Shown here piece by piece: positions 29,368 through 41,077 of a stretch of DNA of 64,000 nucleotides; the first letter of the stretch is position 1, and each line of letters starts with the position of its first letter. The notes beneath the pieces were generated by a model. That model worked only from the letters and a program-made list of their open reading frames with translations. It did not search any database and was not told the origin of the DNA. The translations under genes and the position numbers were made by a program. The stretch covers positions 108,729 to 172,728 of the forward strand of contig NZ_JAADJV010000006.1 in NCBI RefSeq assembly GCF_011684115.1. Direction: 5' to 3'. This DNA is from Rahnella aceris (GTDB lineage: Bacteria > Pseudomonadota > Gammaproteobacteria > Enterobacterales > Enterobacteriaceae).

Positions 29368-30159
29368 TTAGTCGTGCGTCAGGATAGCCGGAATGGTGTC
29401 ATCCTTACGCAGCGTCATAATTTCACAACCGTTATCTGTCACCACAATAGTATGCTCGTACTGAGCCGACAAGCTGCGATCTTTAGTTTTTACTGTCCAG
29501 CCGTCTTTCATGGTGCGGATACGGTAATCGCCTGCGTTGACCATCGGTTCAACGGTAAACGCCATACCCGCCTGAAGCACAACACCGCCGTCATCCGCAT
29601 CGTAATGCAGTACCTGAGGCTCCTCGTGGAAACCCTCACCGATGCCGTGACCGCAATATTCGCGTACCACAGAGAATTTCTCGGCTTCAACGAACTTCTG
29701 GATCTCTTTACCCAACGTGCGCAGGCGGATACCAGGCTTGATCAGGCGCAGTGCGATATACAGGCTTTCCTGCGTGATACGGCAAAGACGCTCACCCAGA
29801 ATCGTCGGTTTACCCGCGATGAACATTTTGGAGGTGTCACCATGGAAACCATCCTTAATGACCGTGACATCAATGTTGACGATGTCGCCATCTTTCAAAA
29901 TTTTGTCTTCGCTCGGAATACCGTGGCACACCACTTCGTTAACGGAAATACAGACAGATTTCGGGAAGCCGTGGTAATCCAGGCAGGCAGAAACCGCCTG
30001 TTGCTTGTTCACGATGTGATCGGCGCAAATGCGATCCAGCTCGCCGGTGCTGACGCCCGGTTTAACGAAAGGCTCAATGATTTCCAGCACTTCCGCGGCC
30101 AGACGGCCAGCAACGCGCATTTTTTCGATGTCTTCAGGGGTTTTGATTGAAATAGCCAT
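29368..30159 (-). CDS. map: Methionine aminopeptidase type I
   Basis: Map removes the initiator methionine from nascent proteins with small second residues. The 263-residue protein has the five metal ligands of the family: Asp in VNIDVTVIKDGFHGDTSKMF, His in YCGHGIGEGFHEEPQV, and Glu residues in FTVEPMVNAG and QYEHTIVVT. It is divergent from rpsB, as in E. coli. Confidence 0.98.
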   Translation of the reverse strand: MAISIKTPEDIEKMRVAGRLAAEVLEIIEPFVKPGVSTGELDRICADHIVNKQQAVSACLDYHGFPKSVCISVNEVVCHGIPSEDKILKDGDIVNIDVTVIKDGFHGDTSKMFIAGKPTILGERLCRITQESLYIALRLIKPGIRLRTLGKEIQKFVEAEKFSVVREYCGHGIGEGFHEEPQVLHYDADDGGVVLQAGMAFTVEPMVNAGDYRIRTMKDGWTVKTKDRSLSAQYEHTIVVTDNGCEIMTLRKDDTIPAILTHD

Positions 30160-30300
30160 GTGTTGTCCTGCGGGTTCTGTGCATCAGGTGTGCTTTATTT
30201 CTACACCGATGTCGTCAATAATTAGCTGTGGCTTATGGTATCAGCCCTGATATTTGCTGCCAAACTATCATTTCCCGGGAAGCAATCCGGTGAACAAAAG

Positions 30301-30330
30301 TTGCTGCCGGGCCGTTATTTATGGTATAAA
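30301..30330 (+). promoter_or_regulatory. Promoter of rpsB-tsf
   Basis: TTGCTG (30301-30306) and TATAAA (30325-30330) are 18 bp apart and followed by a GC-rich GCGCGCC discriminator, as expected of a stringently controlled ribosomal protein promoter. Transcription would start near 30337. Confidence 0.7.
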
Positions 30331-30336
30331 GCGCGC

Positions 30337-31252
<916 letters not shown>

Positions 31253-31304
31253 TAAGGCAAGCTCAGCAGAGCCCTTATTAACCAGGTATTGAAATATGTT
31301 GGTT

Positions 31305-31328
31305 AGGGGGCCTTTATTGGCCCCCTTT
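31305..31328 (+). terminator. Hairpin in the rpsB-tsf spacer (partial terminator)
   Basis: An 8-bp GC stem AGGGGGCC/GGCCCCCT with a TTTATT loop lies 53 bp after rpsB. Only two or three T follow, so it probably acts as a partial terminator or processing site that lowers tsf expression relative to rpsB. Confidence 0.7.
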
Positions 31329-31399
31329 GCTTATCTTAAATGCGAGAAATATCTCACCGCAAAAACCCTTTTTGCACTGAGATAATCGAGGAAAATACA

Positions 31400-32251
31400 A
31401 TGGCTGATATTACCGCTGCCCTGGTAAAAGAACTGCGCGAACGTACTGGCGCTGGCATGATGGATTGTAAGAAAGCTCTGGTTGAAGCTAACGGCGACAT
31501 CGAGCTGGCAATTGAAAACATGCGTAAATCTGGCGCGATCAAAGCGGCGAAAAAAGCAGGCAACGTAGCTGCTGACGGCGTGATCAAAACCAAAATCGAA
31601 GGTAACTTCGGCGTGATTCTGGAAGTTAACTGCCAGACTGACTTCGTGGCTAAAGATGCTGGTTTCCAGGCTTTCGCTGACAAAGTACTGGACGCTGCTG
31701 TTGCAGGTAAAGTGACTGACGTTGAAGTCCTGAAAGCTCAGTTCGAAGAAGAACGTATTCAGCTGGTTGCTAAAATCGGTGAGAACATCAACATTCGCCG
31801 CGTTCAAATCCTTGAAGGCGACGTGTTGGGCAGCTACCTGCACGGCGCTCGTATCGGCGTTCTGATTGCTGCTAAAGGCGCTGATGAAGAACTGGTTAAG
31901 CAAATTGCTATGCACGTTGCAGCAAGCAAACCAGAATTCGTTAAGCCTGAAGATGTGTCTGCCGAAGTGGTAGAAAAAGAGTACCAGGTTCAGCTGGACA
32001 TCGCGATGCAGTCTGGCAAGCCAAAAGAGATTGCAGAGAAAATGGTTGAAGGCCGCATGAAGAAATTCACCGGCGAAGTTTCTCTGACTGGTCAGCCTTT
32101 CGTTATCGACCCAAGCAAAACTGTGGGTCAGGTTCTGAAAGAACATAGCGCTGACGTGACTAACTTCATCCGCTTCGAAGTGGGCGAAGGTATCGAGAAA
32201 GTTGAGACTGACTTTGCTGCTGAAGTTGCAGCAATGACTAAACAGTCTTAA
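31400..32251 (+). CDS. tsf: Elongation factor Ts
   Basis: EF-Ts is the guanine-nucleotide exchange factor for EF-Tu. The 283-residue length equals E. coli. The N-terminal UBA-like domain has [25 protein letters not shown], and the core has [17 protein letters not shown], whose TDF motif inserts into EF-Tu. ATG at 31400 is used; a longer in-frame start at 31340 adds 20 residues with no family match. Confidence 0.99.
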   Translation: MADITAALVKELRERTGAGMMDCKKALVEANGDIELAIENMRKSGAIKAAKKAGNVAADGVIKTKIEGNFGVILEVNCQTDFVAKDAGFQAFADKVLDAAVAGKVTDVEVLKAQFEEERIQLVAKIGENINIRRVQILEGDVLGSYLHGARIGVLIAAKGADEELVKQIAMHVAASKPEFVKPEDVSAEVVEKEYQVQLDIAMQSGKPKEIAEKMVEGRMKKFTGEVSLTGQPFVIDPSKTVGQVLKEHSADVTNFIRFEVGEGIEKVETDFAAEVAAMTKQS

Positions 32252-32275
32252 TCAGTATCTGATACACCCTAAAAT

Positions 32276-32306
32276 GGAACCGCTGCGAAAGGGCGGTTCC
32301 GTTTTA
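32276..32306 (+). terminator. Terminator after tsf
   Basis: An 8-bp stem GGAACCGC/GCGGTTCC is followed by GTTTTAT, 25 bp after the tsf stop. Confidence 0.88.
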
Positions 32307-32411
32307 TCCAGCCCCAAATTCCTATTACATTGTGCGTGAATGTCATTCAGACAGCGCTATGATGTAAAGACTGACTATCCATTAAGACACATTGCTTCTA
32401 GGACAGACACC

Positions 32412-33143
32412 ATGGCTACCAATGCGAAACCCGTTTATCAACGTATCCTGCTCAAACTCAGTGGCGAAGCCCTGCAGGGTAGTGAAGGTTTTGGTATCGA
32501 CGCGAGTGTATTAGATCGCATGGCTCAGGAAGTAAAAGAGCTGGTCGAACTCGGCATTCAGGTAGGTGTTGTGATCGGCGGCGGTAACTTGTTCCGTGGC
32601 GCGGGTCTGGCACAGGCGGGCATGAATCGTGTTGTAGGCGACCATATGGGTATGCTGGCGACTGTCATGAATGGCCTGGCAATGCGTGATGCATTACACC
32701 GCGCCTATGTTAACGCACGCCTGATGTCTGCAATCCCTTTGAACGGTGTTTGTGATAATTACAGCTGGGCAGAAGCCATCAGCTTGCTGCGTCATAACCG
32801 TGTGGTGATTTTCTCCGCCGGTACCGGCAATCCTTTCTTTACCACTGACTCAGCAGCGTGTCTGCGCGGGATCGAAATCGAAGCTGATGTGGTATTAAAA
32901 GCGACCAAAGTTGACGGCGTATATTCTGCCGACCCGGTGAAAAATCCGGAAGCGACACTCTACGAAACACTGACCTATCAGGAAGTGTTGGAACAGGAAT
33001 TGAAAGTGATGGATCTGGCGGCCTTCACGCTGGCCCGCGATCACAATCTGCCAATTCGCGTTTTCAACATGAATAAGCCTGGTGCACTGCGTCGCGTGGT
33101 GATGGGTGAAAATGAAGGAACGCTGATTTCTAAAGCGGAGTGA
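32412..33143 (+). CDS. pyrH: Uridylate kinase
   Basis: PyrH phosphorylates UMP to UDP, an essential step of pyrimidine synthesis; the bacterial enzyme is a hexamer of the amino-acid-kinase fold, regulated by GTP and UTP. The 243-residue protein has [11 protein letters not shown] at the N-terminus, the [11 protein letters not shown] loop, and [19 protein letters not shown] at 32412 matches the family start; an upstream in-frame ATG at 32340 was not used. Confidence 0.98.
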   Translation: MATNAKPVYQRILLKLSGEALQGSEGFGIDASVLDRMAQEVKELVELGIQVGVVIGGGNLFRGAGLAQAGMNRVVGDHMGMLATVMNGLAMRDALHRAYVNARLMSAIPLNGVCDNYSWAEAISLLRHNRVVIFSAGTGNPFFTTDSAACLRGIEIEADVVLKATKVDGVYSADPVKNPEATLYETLTYQEVLEQELKVMDLAAFTLARDHNLPIRVFNMNKPGALRRVVMGENEGTLISKAE

Positions 33144-33251
33144 TCCTTCACAATTGAACATTACGTTCAGCCAGCCTCTGCTGGCATGAGTATTCACGGA
33201 CTATACTGATGTTATGGTCTGCCAGGTAATCAGCTTTCAAAGGTTCACAAC

Positions 33252-33809
33252 GTGATTAACGAAATCAAAAAAGACGCTGAAATTCGCATGGAAAAATGCG
33301 TTGAATCATTCAAAACGCATATCAGCAAAATCCGTACCGGCCGTGCATCTCCGGGCATCCTGGATGGCATCATGGTGGAATACTACGGTTCAGCAACGCC
33401 TCTGCGTCAGCTGGCACAGGTGACGGTGGAAGATTCCCGTACTCTGGCAATCTCTGTTTTTGACCGCTCTATCAGCGCTGCTGTTGAAAAAGCGATCATG
33501 ACCTCTGATTTGGGTCTGAACCCGTCTTCTGCAGGCGCGACAATTCGTGTTCCATTGCCAGCGCTGACCGAAGAACGTCGTAAAGACTTGATCAAAGTGG
33601 TGCGTGGCGAAGCAGAGCAGGGCCGTGTCTCTGTCCGTAACGTCCGCCGCGATGCGAACGATAAAACCAAAGCACTGTTGAAAGATAAAGAAATCAGCGA
33701 AGACGAAGATCGCCGTTCCCAGGACGATATTCAGAAACTGACTGATATTTTCATCAAGAAAATCGACGTTGCTCTGAGCGAGAAAGAAGCCGAGTTAATG
33801 GAGTTCTAA
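33252..33809 (+). CDS. frr: Ribosome recycling factor
   Basis: RRF, with EF-G, splits post-termination ribosomes. The 185-residue length is standard. The protein is a three-helix bundle with a small inserted domain; the family signature [21 protein letters not shown] and [20 protein letters not shown] are present. The start is GTG at 33252. It follows pyrH by 108 bp, which contains a likely own promoter with -10 TATACT near 33201. Confidence 0.98.
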   Translation: MINEIKKDAEIRMEKCVESFKTHISKIRTGRASPGILDGIMVEYYGSATPLRQLAQVTVEDSRTLAISVFDRSISAAVEKAIMTSDLGLNPSSAGATIRVPLPALTEERRKDLIKVVRGEAEQGRVSVRNVRRDANDKTKALLKDKEISEDEDRRSQDDIQKLTDIFIKKIDVALSEKEAELMEF

Positions 33810-33828
33810 TCCGGCTTGAATTTCTTCC

Positions 33829-33852
33829 AAAGCGCCGCAATTGCGGCGCTTT
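33829..33852. terminator. Palindromic terminator after frr
   Basis: A 24-bp perfect palindrome AAAGCGCCGCAA/TTGCGGCGCTTT lies 20 bp after the frr stop, followed by GTCTTTTA. It is consistent with rho-independent termination. Confidence 0.82.
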
Positions 33853-33967
33853 GTCTTTTATCGGGCTTTAAATTTTTTACCTGTTCGAACAATCTCATGG
33901 ACAAGCCAGATAAGAGGTTTCAGACTGTGCACTTTCCGAATTTACGAGCGCTATCCCGGGCATTTTC

Positions 33968-35164
33968 ATGAAACAAATGACTATTCTTGGTTCGACAGGG
34001 TCTGTCGGCACCAGCACGCTTTCCGTTGTCCGGTCTAACCCTGACGATTTCGCCGTTAAAGCACTGGTTGCAGGGCGCAATGTTGACGTTATGGCGCAGC
34101 AGTGTCTTGAGTTTCACCCTGCCTATGCTTCGATGGCGGATGAATCTTCTGCCCGTGCGCTGAGAGCCATTCTGGCTGAACAGGGAAGCCGTACCGAGGT
34201 GCTTTCCGGACCCGATGCGGCGACTGAACTGGCCGCTCTTGATGATGTGGATCAGGTGATGTCGGCTATCGTGGGGGCTGCGGGCTTGTTACCGACACTC
34301 GCTGCTGTCCGCGCCGGTAAAAAGGTACTTCTGGCTAACAAAGAATCGCTGGTGACCTGCGGGCGCATTTTTATGGACGCTGTCCGCCATAGTCAGTCTC
34401 AGCTATTGCCTATCGACAGTGAACATAACGCTATTTTCCAGAGTTTGCCTGAATCCATTCAAAAACAGCTGGGATATGCTTCCCTCGAAAGCCACGGGAT
34501 CTCCCGCATTATTTTAACCGGATCCGGTGGCCCGTTCCGCGAACTGCCGTTGGATAAATTTCGCGATGTCACTCCTGATCAGGCTTGCGCGCATCCCAAC
34601 TGGTCGATGGGGCGTAAAATTTCCGTCGACTCGGCAACCATGATGAATAAAGGGCTGGAGTATATTGAAGCCCGCTGGTTGTTTAATGCCTCTGCTGCTG
34701 AGATGGAAGTGATTATCCATCCGCAATCCGTGATCCATTCCATGGTGCGTTATTGCGATGGCAGCGTGCTGGCTCAACTTGGCTCGCCGGATATGCGTAC
34801 CCCAATTGCGCATGCCATGGCATATCCGCACAGAGTCAGAACTGACGTCGAAGCGTTGGATTTTTGTAAAATGGGTGCGATGACTTTCAGTGCACCGGAT
34901 TACGCACGTTATCCTTGTTTGCAATTGGCTATCGAAGCCAGCAACACCGGGCAGGCAGCGACGACGGCACTGAATGCCGCGAATGAAATTTCGGTGGCCG
35001 CGTTCCTCAATGGTGAGATTCGTTTTACTGACATTGCTGGCCTGAATCGTCAGGTGATGGAGCAGTTAGTGAGCGCTGAACCTGATTCTGTTGAGGAAGT
35101 GTTGGAGATCGACGCGCAGGCGAGAGCCAGTGCACGTGAGAAACTTCATACATTTGCGCTATAA
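33968..35164 (+). CDS. dxr: 1-deoxy-D-xylulose 5-phosphate reductoisomerase
   Basis: Dxr (IspC) converts DXP to MEP in the non-mevalonate isoprenoid pathway. The 398-residue length equals E. coli. The NADPH loop [11 protein letters not shown] is at the N-terminus, metal and substrate residues lie in [13 protein letters not shown] and [17 protein letters not shown], and the C-terminal four-helix region is complete. Its isoprenoid product pathway feeds uppS downstream. Confidence 0.98.
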   Translation: MKQMTILGSTGSVGTSTLSVVRSNPDDFAVKALVAGRNVDVMAQQCLEFHPAYASMADESSARALRAILAEQGSRTEVLSGPDAATELAALDDVDQVMSAIVGAAGLLPTLAAVRAGKKVLLANKESLVTCGRIFMDAVRHSQSQLLPIDSEHNAIFQSLPESIQKQLGYASLESHGISRIILTGSGGPFRELPLDKFRDVTPDQACAHPNWSMGRKISVDSATMMNKGLEYIEARWLFNASAAEMEVIIHPQSVIHSMVRYCDGSVLAQLGSPDMRTPIAHAMAYPHRVRTDVEALDFCKMGAMTFSAPDYARYPCLQLAIEASNTGQAATTALNAANEISVAAFLNGEIRFTDIAGLNRQVMEQLVSAEPDSVEEVLEIDAQARASAREKLHTFAL

Positions 35165-35190
35165 GGCTGTTTTTGTACTTATGCAGCAGT

Positions 35191-35219
35191 TTGTTAGCAT
35201 CACATTGAAATGGTATAGT
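35191..35219 (+). promoter_or_regulatory. Putative promoter in the dxr-uppS gap
   Basis: TTGTTA (35191-35196) and TATAGT (35214-35219) are separated by exactly 17 bp, giving a predicted start near 35226. It would drive the structured leader and, by read-through, the long uppS-cdsA-rseP-bamA run. Confidence 0.65.
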
Positions 35220-35225
35220 CTGCGC

Positions 35226-35293
35226 CACACTGACAGTAGATTTGGCTTTTCAGGGCCTGAGTGTTAAAGGTGGAATCGGTGATCTGTCAGTGT
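35226..35293 (+). other. Paired leader RNA element upstream of uppS; possible sRNA or attenuator
   Basis: The predicted transcript starts with an ACACTGACAG block (35227-35236) that pairs perfectly with CTGTCAGTGT (35284-35293), closing a loop of about 47 nt that contains a CAGGGCCTG palindrome. A terminator hairpin follows directly. Together they would make an RNA of about 100 nt. I do not recognise it as a named RNA family. Confidence 0.4.
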
Positions 35294-35327
35294 AAGCCGT
35301 GCCTGCAAGGGGGACACGGCTTTTTTG
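35294..35327 (+). terminator. Terminator-like hairpin in the uppS leader
   Basis: AAGCCGTG pairs with CACGGCTT around a 13-base loop and is followed by a T run (35321-35326). It lies about 115-130 bp upstream of uppS and 130 bp after dxr, so it either ends dxr transcription, attenuates the uppS transcript, or ends a small RNA. Confidence 0.75.
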
Positions 35328-35440
35328 CGCGTGTAGTCGCACCAGCGACAGAAAGGTGTGCCGCCAGCTAACTGTTGTGGCGTCGTCAGCCAGAAGAATG
35401 TTATGCCAGCCAGAAAGCCGCTGTGTTCTGATAAAAGGAA

Positions 35441-35482
35441 ATGAGTACGCGTTATGTCCCTCGAAAATCAACAGATGTCTGA
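35441..35482 (+). CDS. Possible 13-codon upstream ORF overlapping the uppS start
   Basis: An ATG at 35441 directly follows AAAAGGAA and opens a 13-codon frame ([13 protein letters not shown]) out of frame with uppS. Its TGA (35480-35482) ends one base before an in-frame uppS ATG at 35484. It may couple translation to uppS from that internal start, or regulate it. This is inferred from sequence only. Confidence 0.35.
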   Translation: MSTRYVPRKSTDV

Positions 35483-36212
35483 TATGTATTGCTCTCAACC
35501 TCGCCATGTTGCCATTATCATGGACGGTAACGGACGCTGGGCAAAACGTCAGGGGAAAATGAGGGTATTCGGTCATAAAGCAGGAGTGAAGTCGGTGCGC
35601 AAAGCGGTAAGTTTTGCTGCCAGTCATCACCTTGATGCACTCACGCTTTATGCCTTTAGTAGTGAAAACTGGAATCGTCCGGCCCAGGAAGTCTCCGCAT
35701 TGATGGAGTTGTTCGTCCGTGCATTAGACAGTGAAGTCAAAAGCTTGCATAAACATAATGTCAGGCTTCGGGTCATTGGCGACGTCAGTCGCTTTAGTGC
35801 TCGTCTGCAGGAACGCATTCGTCGTTCAGAAACAATGACTCAAAATAACGACGGTCTTACCCTGAACATTGCCGCGAATTACGGTGGCCGATGGGATATT
35901 ATTCAAGGCGTTAAGACTCTGGCGGGTCAGGTTGAAGCCGGCACGCTGCGGGCAGAACAGATTACAGAAGAATTGCTGAATTCAGCGGTCTGTATGAGCG
36001 AACTGGCCCCCGTCGATTTGGTGATCAGAACCGGTGGGGAACATAGGATCAGTAACTTTTTGCTGTGGCAAATTGCCTACGCGGAGCTCTACTTTACCGA
36101 TGTCCTCTGGCCTGATTTTGATGAAAATACCTTTGAAGGTGCGCTGACTGCTTTTGCACAACGCGAGCGCCGCTTCGGGGGGACTACACCTATCGGCGCC
36201 AATGCGTCCTAG
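35454..36212 (+). CDS. uppS: Undecaprenyl diphosphate synthase
   Basis: UppS (IspU) condenses eight isopentenyl units onto farnesyl diphosphate to make the C55 carrier precursor for peptidoglycan and O-antigen. The 252-residue protein has [19 protein letters not shown] with the catalytic aspartate, [13 protein letters not shown], and [18 protein letters not shown] at 35454 gives a length close to E. coli (253), but its ribosome-binding site is weak; in-frame ATGs at 35475 and 35484 are alternatives. It begins an envelope-biogenesis run. Confidence 0.97.
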   Translation: MSLENQQMSDMYCSQPRHVAIIMDGNGRWAKRQGKMRVFGHKAGVKSVRKAVSFAASHHLDALTLYAFSSENWNRPAQEVSALMELFVRALDSEVKSLHKHNVRLRVIGDVSRFSARLQERIRRSETMTQNNDGLTLNIAANYGGRWDIIQGVKTLAGQVEAGTLRAEQITEELLNSAVCMSELAPVDLVIRTGGEHRISNFLLWQIAYAELYFTDVLWPDFDENTFEGALTAFAQRERRFGGTTPIGANAS

Positions 36213-36221
36213 GGAGAACAT

Positions 36222-37070
36222 TTGCTGAAGTATCGCATTATCACAGCTCTGATTTTAATACCGATTGTTATTGCAGCACTCTTTTTATTACCGCCTGTCG
36301 GTTTTGCCATCGTGACGTTAGTTGTGTGCATGCTGGCAGCGTGGGAGTGGGGGCAACTGGCCGGTTTTGCAAGCCGTAATCAGCGCATCTGGCTGGCTAT
36401 ATTATGTGGTTTCCTGCTGGCAGCGATGATGTTGAGCATACCTGCTTACCAGCAAAGCGTGCATCTGTTGCAAGTCGGAGGCTCATTATGGGCTGCGCTT
36501 GCGTGGTGGTGTCTGGCATTGGTGCTGGTGGTTGGATATCCTGCTTCGGCAGCCTTCTGGCGCCATTCCCGTGTGCTGCGCTTAGTCTTTGGCATACTGA
36601 CTATTGTGCCGTTTTTCTGGGGTATGGTCGCACTGCGCCAATACGGTTATGCAGAAAATCATCATACTGGCGCATGGTGGTTGTTATATGTGATGCTACT
36701 GGTCTGGGGGGCAGACTCCGGCGCTTACCTGTTTGGTAAATTATTTGGTAAGCATAAACTGGCGCCTAAAGTATCCCCGGGGAAAACCTGGGAAGGGTTT
36801 GCTGGCGGTCTTCTGACTTCAGCCCTCATAGCCTGGTTATTTGGCCGCTATGCACCACTTGATGTGGTACCGTCGACCTTATTGATTTGTTCCGTTGTTG
36901 CCGCGCTGGCTTCTGTGCTGGGCGACCTGACGGAAAGTATGTTCAAACGCGAGGCAGGGATCAAAGACAGTGGTCATATGATCCCTGGTCACGGCGGAAT
37001 ACTGGATCGTATCGACAGCCTGACGGCTGCGGTGCCTGTATTCGCCTGTCTGATGCTGTTAGTGTATTAA
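36222..37070 (+). CDS. cdsA: Phosphatidate cytidylyltransferase
   Basis: CdsA makes CDP-diacylglycerol from phosphatidate and CTP, the branch point of phospholipid synthesis, in the inner membrane. The 282-residue protein has about eight membrane helices and the signature SMFKREAGIKDSGHMIPGHG followed by GILDRIDS. The start is TTG at 36222, 9 bp after the uppS stop, with GGGAG in front; this gives the family N-terminus LLKYRI-like. Confidence 0.97.
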   Translation: MLKYRIITALILIPIVIAALFLLPPVGFAIVTLVVCMLAAWEWGQLAGFASRNQRIWLAILCGFLLAAMMLSIPAYQQSVHLLQVGGSLWAALAWWCLALVLVVGYPASAAFWRHSRVLRLVFGILTIVPFFWGMVALRQYGYAENHHTGAWWLLYVMLLVWGADSGAYLFGKLFGKHKLAPKVSPGKTWEGFAGGLLTSALIAWLFGRYAPLDVVPSTLLICSVVAALASVLGDLTESMFKREAGIKDSGHMIPGHGGILDRIDSLTAAVPVFACLMLLVY

Positions 37071-37112
37071 TCCGTCTGTGACGGTGAAGTTTCCTAAGGA
37101 ATAGTTAGACAT

Positions 37113-38468
37113 ATGATGAACATACTCTGGAGCCTGGCCGCCTTTATCGTCGCATTGGGGGTGCTTATCACCGTGCACGAGTTCGGCCATTTCTGGGTTG
37201 CTCGTCGTTGTGGTGTGCGTGTCGAACGTTTTTCTGTCGGTTTTGGACGCGCGCTATGGCGCCGGACTGACCGTCAGGGAACAGAGTATGTTCTGGCCAT
37301 CATTCCTCTCGGAGGCTACGTTAAGATGCTCGACGAGCGCGTCGAGGCTGTAGCGCCTGAATTCCGCCACCAATCTTTCAATAACAAAAAAATCTGGCAG
37401 CGCGCTGCTATCATCAGCGCCGGGCCGATCGCCAATTTCATTTTTGCTGTTTTTGCTTACTGGCTGATCTTCGTCATCGGCGTGCCGAGCGTGCGTCCTG
37501 TCGTGGCAAATGTCACTGCAAATTCAATTGCCGCACAATCCAATATTTCACCCGGAATGGAACTAAAATCTGTTGCGGGTATCGAAACGCCTGATTGGGA
37601 TTCAGTTCGTATGGCGTTAGTCGGCGAAATTGGTGATGATCAAACGACGGTTGATGTGGCGCAATTTGGCTCGTCCCAGGTCGTTGAGAAAACTCTGGAT
37701 TTGCGTCAATGGCAGTTTGATCCTGAAAAGCAGGATCCGGTGGTGTCTCTGGGGATGATTCCCAGAGGGCCGCAGATAGAATCTGTTCTGCAGGAGGTGC
37801 AGCCAGATTCAGCCGCGCAAAAGGCGGGTTTGCAAGCCGGGGACAGGATCGTTAAAGTCGATGGTCAGATTCTGGAAAGCTGGCAGTCGTTTGTCATACA
37901 GGTACGTGACAATCCGGGTAAACCAATTGCACTGGAAGTTGAGCGGGCGGGGAATCCCGTCGCGTTAACGCTGACGCCGGACACGAAGTCCGCAGGTAAA
38001 GGCAAGATACAGGGTTTTGCTGGTGTGGTACCGAAAGTGATACCGCTGCCTGATGAATATAAAACAATCCGTCAGTATGGCCCGTTTGTGGCGTTTTATG
38101 AGGCCGGGGATAAAACCTGGCAACTGATGAAACTCACAGTGAGCATGCTGGGTAAGTTAATTACCGGAGATGTGAAGCTGAACAATCTGAGTGGCCCAAT
38201 ATCCATCGCACAGGGCGCAGGAATGTCAGCTGAATATGGTTTGGTGTCTTACCTCACGTTTTTGGCACTCATTAGTGTCAATCTGGGGATCATCAACCTC
38301 TTCCCATTACCGGTATTAGATGGTGGACACCTGCTGTTTCTCGCAATAGAAAAGCTTAAAGGTGGGCCAGTTTCCGAGCGAGTTCAGGACTTCAGTTACC
38401 GCATTGGTTCAGTTTTGCTGGTGTTGTTGATGGGGCTTGCACTTTTCAATGATTTCTCCCGTCTTTAA
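37113..38468 (+). CDS. rseP: Regulator of sigma-E protease RseP (site-2 protease)
   Basis: RseP is an intramembrane zinc metalloprotease that cuts RseA after DegS, releasing sigma-E, and also clears signal-peptide remnants. The 451-residue protein has HEFGH at residues 22-26 in the first membrane helix, two periplasmic PDZ domains ([15 protein letters not shown] and [18 protein letters not shown]), and the second active-site motif [12 protein letters not shown]. It lies between cdsA and bamA, whose product it indirectly controls. Confidence 0.97.
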   Translation: MMNILWSLAAFIVALGVLITVHEFGHFWVARRCGVRVERFSVGFGRALWRRTDRQGTEYVLAIIPLGGYVKMLDERVEAVAPEFRHQSFNNKKIWQRAAIISAGPIANFIFAVFAYWLIFVIGVPSVRPVVANVTANSIAAQSNISPGMELKSVAGIETPDWDSVRMALVGEIGDDQTTVDVAQFGSSQVVEKTLDLRQWQFDPEKQDPVVSLGMIPRGPQIESVLQEVQPDSAAQKAGLQAGDRIVKVDGQILESWQSFVIQVRDNPGKPIALEVERAGNPVALTLTPDTKSAGKGKIQGFAGVVPKVIPLPDEYKTIRQYGPFVAFYEAGDKTWQLMKLTVSMLGKLITGDVKLNNLSGPISIAQGAGMSAEYGLVSYLTFLALISVNLGIINLFPLPVLDGGHLLFLAIEKLKGGPVSERVQDFSYRIGSVLLVLLMGLALFNDFSRL

Positions 38469-38504
38469 GGCCGGAGATTAGGTTAGGAAGAACGCATAAC
38501 AACG

Positions 38505-40925
38505 ATGGCGATCAAAAAGTTGCTCATAGCGTCGCTGCTGTTTGGCAGCGCCACCGTATACGGTGCAGACGGTTTCGTAGTGAAAGATATTCATTTCGAA
38601 GGCCTGCAGCGAGTTGCCGTCGGTGCGGCGTTACTCAATATGCCGGTTCGCGTCGGTGATACGGTGACTGACGATGATATCAGTAATACCATTCGTGCAT
38701 TGTTTGCCACTGGCAACTTCGAGGATGTTCGTGTCCTGCGCGATGGAAATTCTCTGATTGTTCAGGTCAAAGAACGTCCAACTATTGCCAGCATTACTTT
38801 CTCCGGTAACAAATCGGTGAAAGATGACATGCTGAAGCAAAACCTGGAGGCCTCTGGCGTCCGTGTTGGCGAAGCCCTTGACCGTACAACCATCGGCAGC
38901 ATCGAGAAAGGTCTCGAAGACTTCTATTACAGCGTCGGTAAATACAGTGCATCGGTAAAAGCGGTTGTGACCCCTTTGCCACGTAACCGTGTTGATCTGA
39001 AGCTGGTCTTCACCGAAGGTGTTTCTGCCAAAATTCAGCAGATCAACATTGTTGGTAACCATGCCTTTACGACCGATGATCTGATTTCACGCTTCCAGCT
39101 GCGTGATGAAGTGCCATGGTGGAACGTGGTCGGTGACCGTAAATATCAGAAACAAAAACTCGCGGGTGACCTTGAAACCCTGCGTAGTTTCTATCTGGAT
39201 CGCGGTTATGCCCGTTTCAACATTGATTCGACTCAGGTCAGCCTGACGCCGGACAAAAAAGGCATCTACATTACGCTGAACATCACAGAAGGTGAGCAAT
39301 ACAAACTTTCTGGCGTTGAAGTGACTGGCAGCATGGCGGGTCACTCAGCAGAAGTTCAAAGCCTGACTAAAATTGATAAAGGCGAACTGTATAACGGCGC
39401 CAAAGTCACCAAAATGGAAAACGACATCAAGCAGATGCTGGGTCGTTATGGCTATGCCTATCCGCGTGTGACTACACAGCCAGAAATTAATGATGCAGAC
39501 AAGACCGTCAAACTGCATATCAACGTTGATGCGGGGAACCGTTTCTATGTACGTCATATCCGTTTTGAAGGTAATGACACCAGTAAGGACAGCGTACTGC
39601 GCCGTGAAATGCGTCAGATGGAAGGTGCCTGGTTGGGCAACGATCTGGTCGATAAAGGTAAAGAGCGTCTGAACCGTCTGGGTTATTTCGAAACGGTTGA
39701 TGTTGATACGCAGCGTGTTCCAGGTTCGCCTGATCAGGTTGATGTTGTCTACAAAGTGAAAGAACGTAACACCGGTAGCTTCAACTTTGGTGTGGGTTAC
39801 GGTACTGAGAGTGGTGTCAGCTTCCAGGTGGGTGTCCAGCAGGATAACTGGCTGGGTACGGGTAATTCTGTTGGCATCAGCGGTACTAAAAACGATTACC
39901 AGACATATGCAGAATTCACTATCACTGACCCTTACTTCACCGTTGATGGCGTAAGTCTGGGTGGTCGTATCTTCTATAACGACTTCAAAGCTGATGATGC
40001 GGACCTGTCCAGCTATACCAACAGAAGTTATGGTATTGGCGGTAATCTTGGTTTCCCAATCAATGAAAATAACTCATTGCGCCTGGGTCTGGATTACGTA
40101 CACAACGATCTGTCCAATATGGAACCACAGATCGCTATGTTCCGTTATCTGAACTCTGTTGGGCTGAAACCGCCGGTGACCACCAGTGACAATGCTGATG
40201 CTGACTTTAGTGCGAATGATTTCTTCGCCAACCTCGGCTGGGGTTATAACAATCTCGACCGTGGCTACTTCCCGACATCTGGGACGAAAGCCAGTCTGAA
40301 CGGTAAAGTAACCGTTCCGGGTTCTGATAACGAATATTATAAAATTACATTTGATTCAACCAGTTATATGCCGCTAAATCAGGATCGTGACTGGGTGCTG
40401 ATGGGCCGTGCGCGTGCAGGTTACGCAGACGGTCTTGGCGGTAAAGAAGTGCCGTTCTACGACAACTTCTATGCCGGTGGTTCAAGCAGTGTTCGTGGTT
40501 TCCAGTCGAACACCATTGGTCCAAAAGCGGCATACTACAAATGTACTACGGCTAACACATCTTACAGCGGCTGTCCGATTGATAACTCAAACGACGCAGT
40601 TGGCGGTAACGCAATGGCAGTATTGAGTGCTGAACTGATTGTTCCGACTCCATTTGTTAGCGAGAAATACGCTAACTCATTGCGTACTTCCCTGTTCGTG
40701 GACAGCGGTACTGTTTGGGATACAGGTTGGGAAAACACCCCGCAGACTATTGCGGCAGGCGTTCCTGATTACAGTAAACCAGGTAACATTCGTGTTTCTT
40801 CGGGTCTTGCGTTGCAGTGGATGTCTCCACTTGGACCATTGGTCTTCTCCTACGCACAACCGGTCAAGAAATATGAAGGCGATAAGGCAGAACAGTTCCA
40901 GTTTAACATTGGTAAAACCTGGTAA
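38505..40925 (+). CDS. bamA: Outer membrane protein assembly factor BamA
   Basis: BamA is the essential core of the BAM complex that folds beta-barrel proteins into the outer membrane. The 806-residue precursor (E. coli 810) has a 20-residue signal peptide ending at VYGADG, five POTRA domains (to about residue 420), and a C-terminal 16-stranded barrel with the loop-6 motif SSVRGFQS and terminal strand FNIGKTW. It precedes skp, which escorts its substrates. Confidence 0.98.
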   Translation: MAIKKLLIASLLFGSATVYGADGFVVKDIHFEGLQRVAVGAALLNMPVRVGDTVTDDDISNTIRALFATGNFEDVRVLRDGNSLIVQVKERPTIASITFSGNKSVKDDMLKQNLEASGVRVGEALDRTTIGSIEKGLEDFYYSVGKYSASVKAVVTPLPRNRVDLKLVFTEGVSAKIQQINIVGNHAFTTDDLISRFQLRDEVPWWNVVGDRKYQKQKLAGDLETLRSFYLDRGYARFNIDSTQVSLTPDKKGIYITLNITEGEQYKLSGVEVTGSMAGHSAEVQSLTKIDKGELYNGAKVTKMENDIKQMLGRYGYAYPRVTTQPEINDADKTVKLHINVDAGNRFYVRHIRFEGNDTSKDSVLRREMRQMEGAWLGNDLVDKGKERLNRLGYFETVDVDTQRVPGSPDQVDVVYKVKERNTGSFNFGVGYGTESGVSFQVGVQQDNWLGTGNSVGISGTKNDYQTYAEFTITDPYFTVDGVSLGGRIFYNDFKADDADLSSYTNRSYGIGGNLGFPINENNSLRLGLDYVHNDLSNMEPQIAMFRYLNSVGLKPPVTTSDNADADFSANDFFANLGWGYNNLDRGYFPTSGTKASLNGKVTVPGSDNEYYKITFDSTSYMPLNQDRDWVLMGRARAGYADGLGGKEVPFYDNFYAGGSSSVRGFQSNTIGPKAAYYKCTTANTSYSGCPIDNSNDAVGGNAMAVLSAELIVPTPFVSEKYANSLRTSLFVDSGTVWDTGWENTPQTIAAGVPDYSKPGNIRVSSGLALQWMSPLGPLVFSYAQPVKKYEGDKAEQFQFNIGKTW

Positions 40926-41038
40926 CGTTCTGTCCGGGCAGAAGTTGTCCAGCAGAATCGCAATGGCCTGATGATAAATCTCATACACGGGTTTCGGCCC
41001 GTGTATTGTTTTCATGTCAGGTGTTTTGTGTAATTTAA

Positions 41039-41054
41039 TGTGCCATATGGCACA
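41039..41054. promoter_or_regulatory. 16-bp palindrome upstream of skp
   Basis: TGTGCCATATGGCACA is a perfect palindrome ending 23 bp before the skp start codon. It could be an operator or a small mRNA hairpin near the ribosome-binding site. No regulator is assigned. Confidence 0.35.
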
Positions 41055-41077
41055 ACGGGTGATGGAAGGAGTTTATA

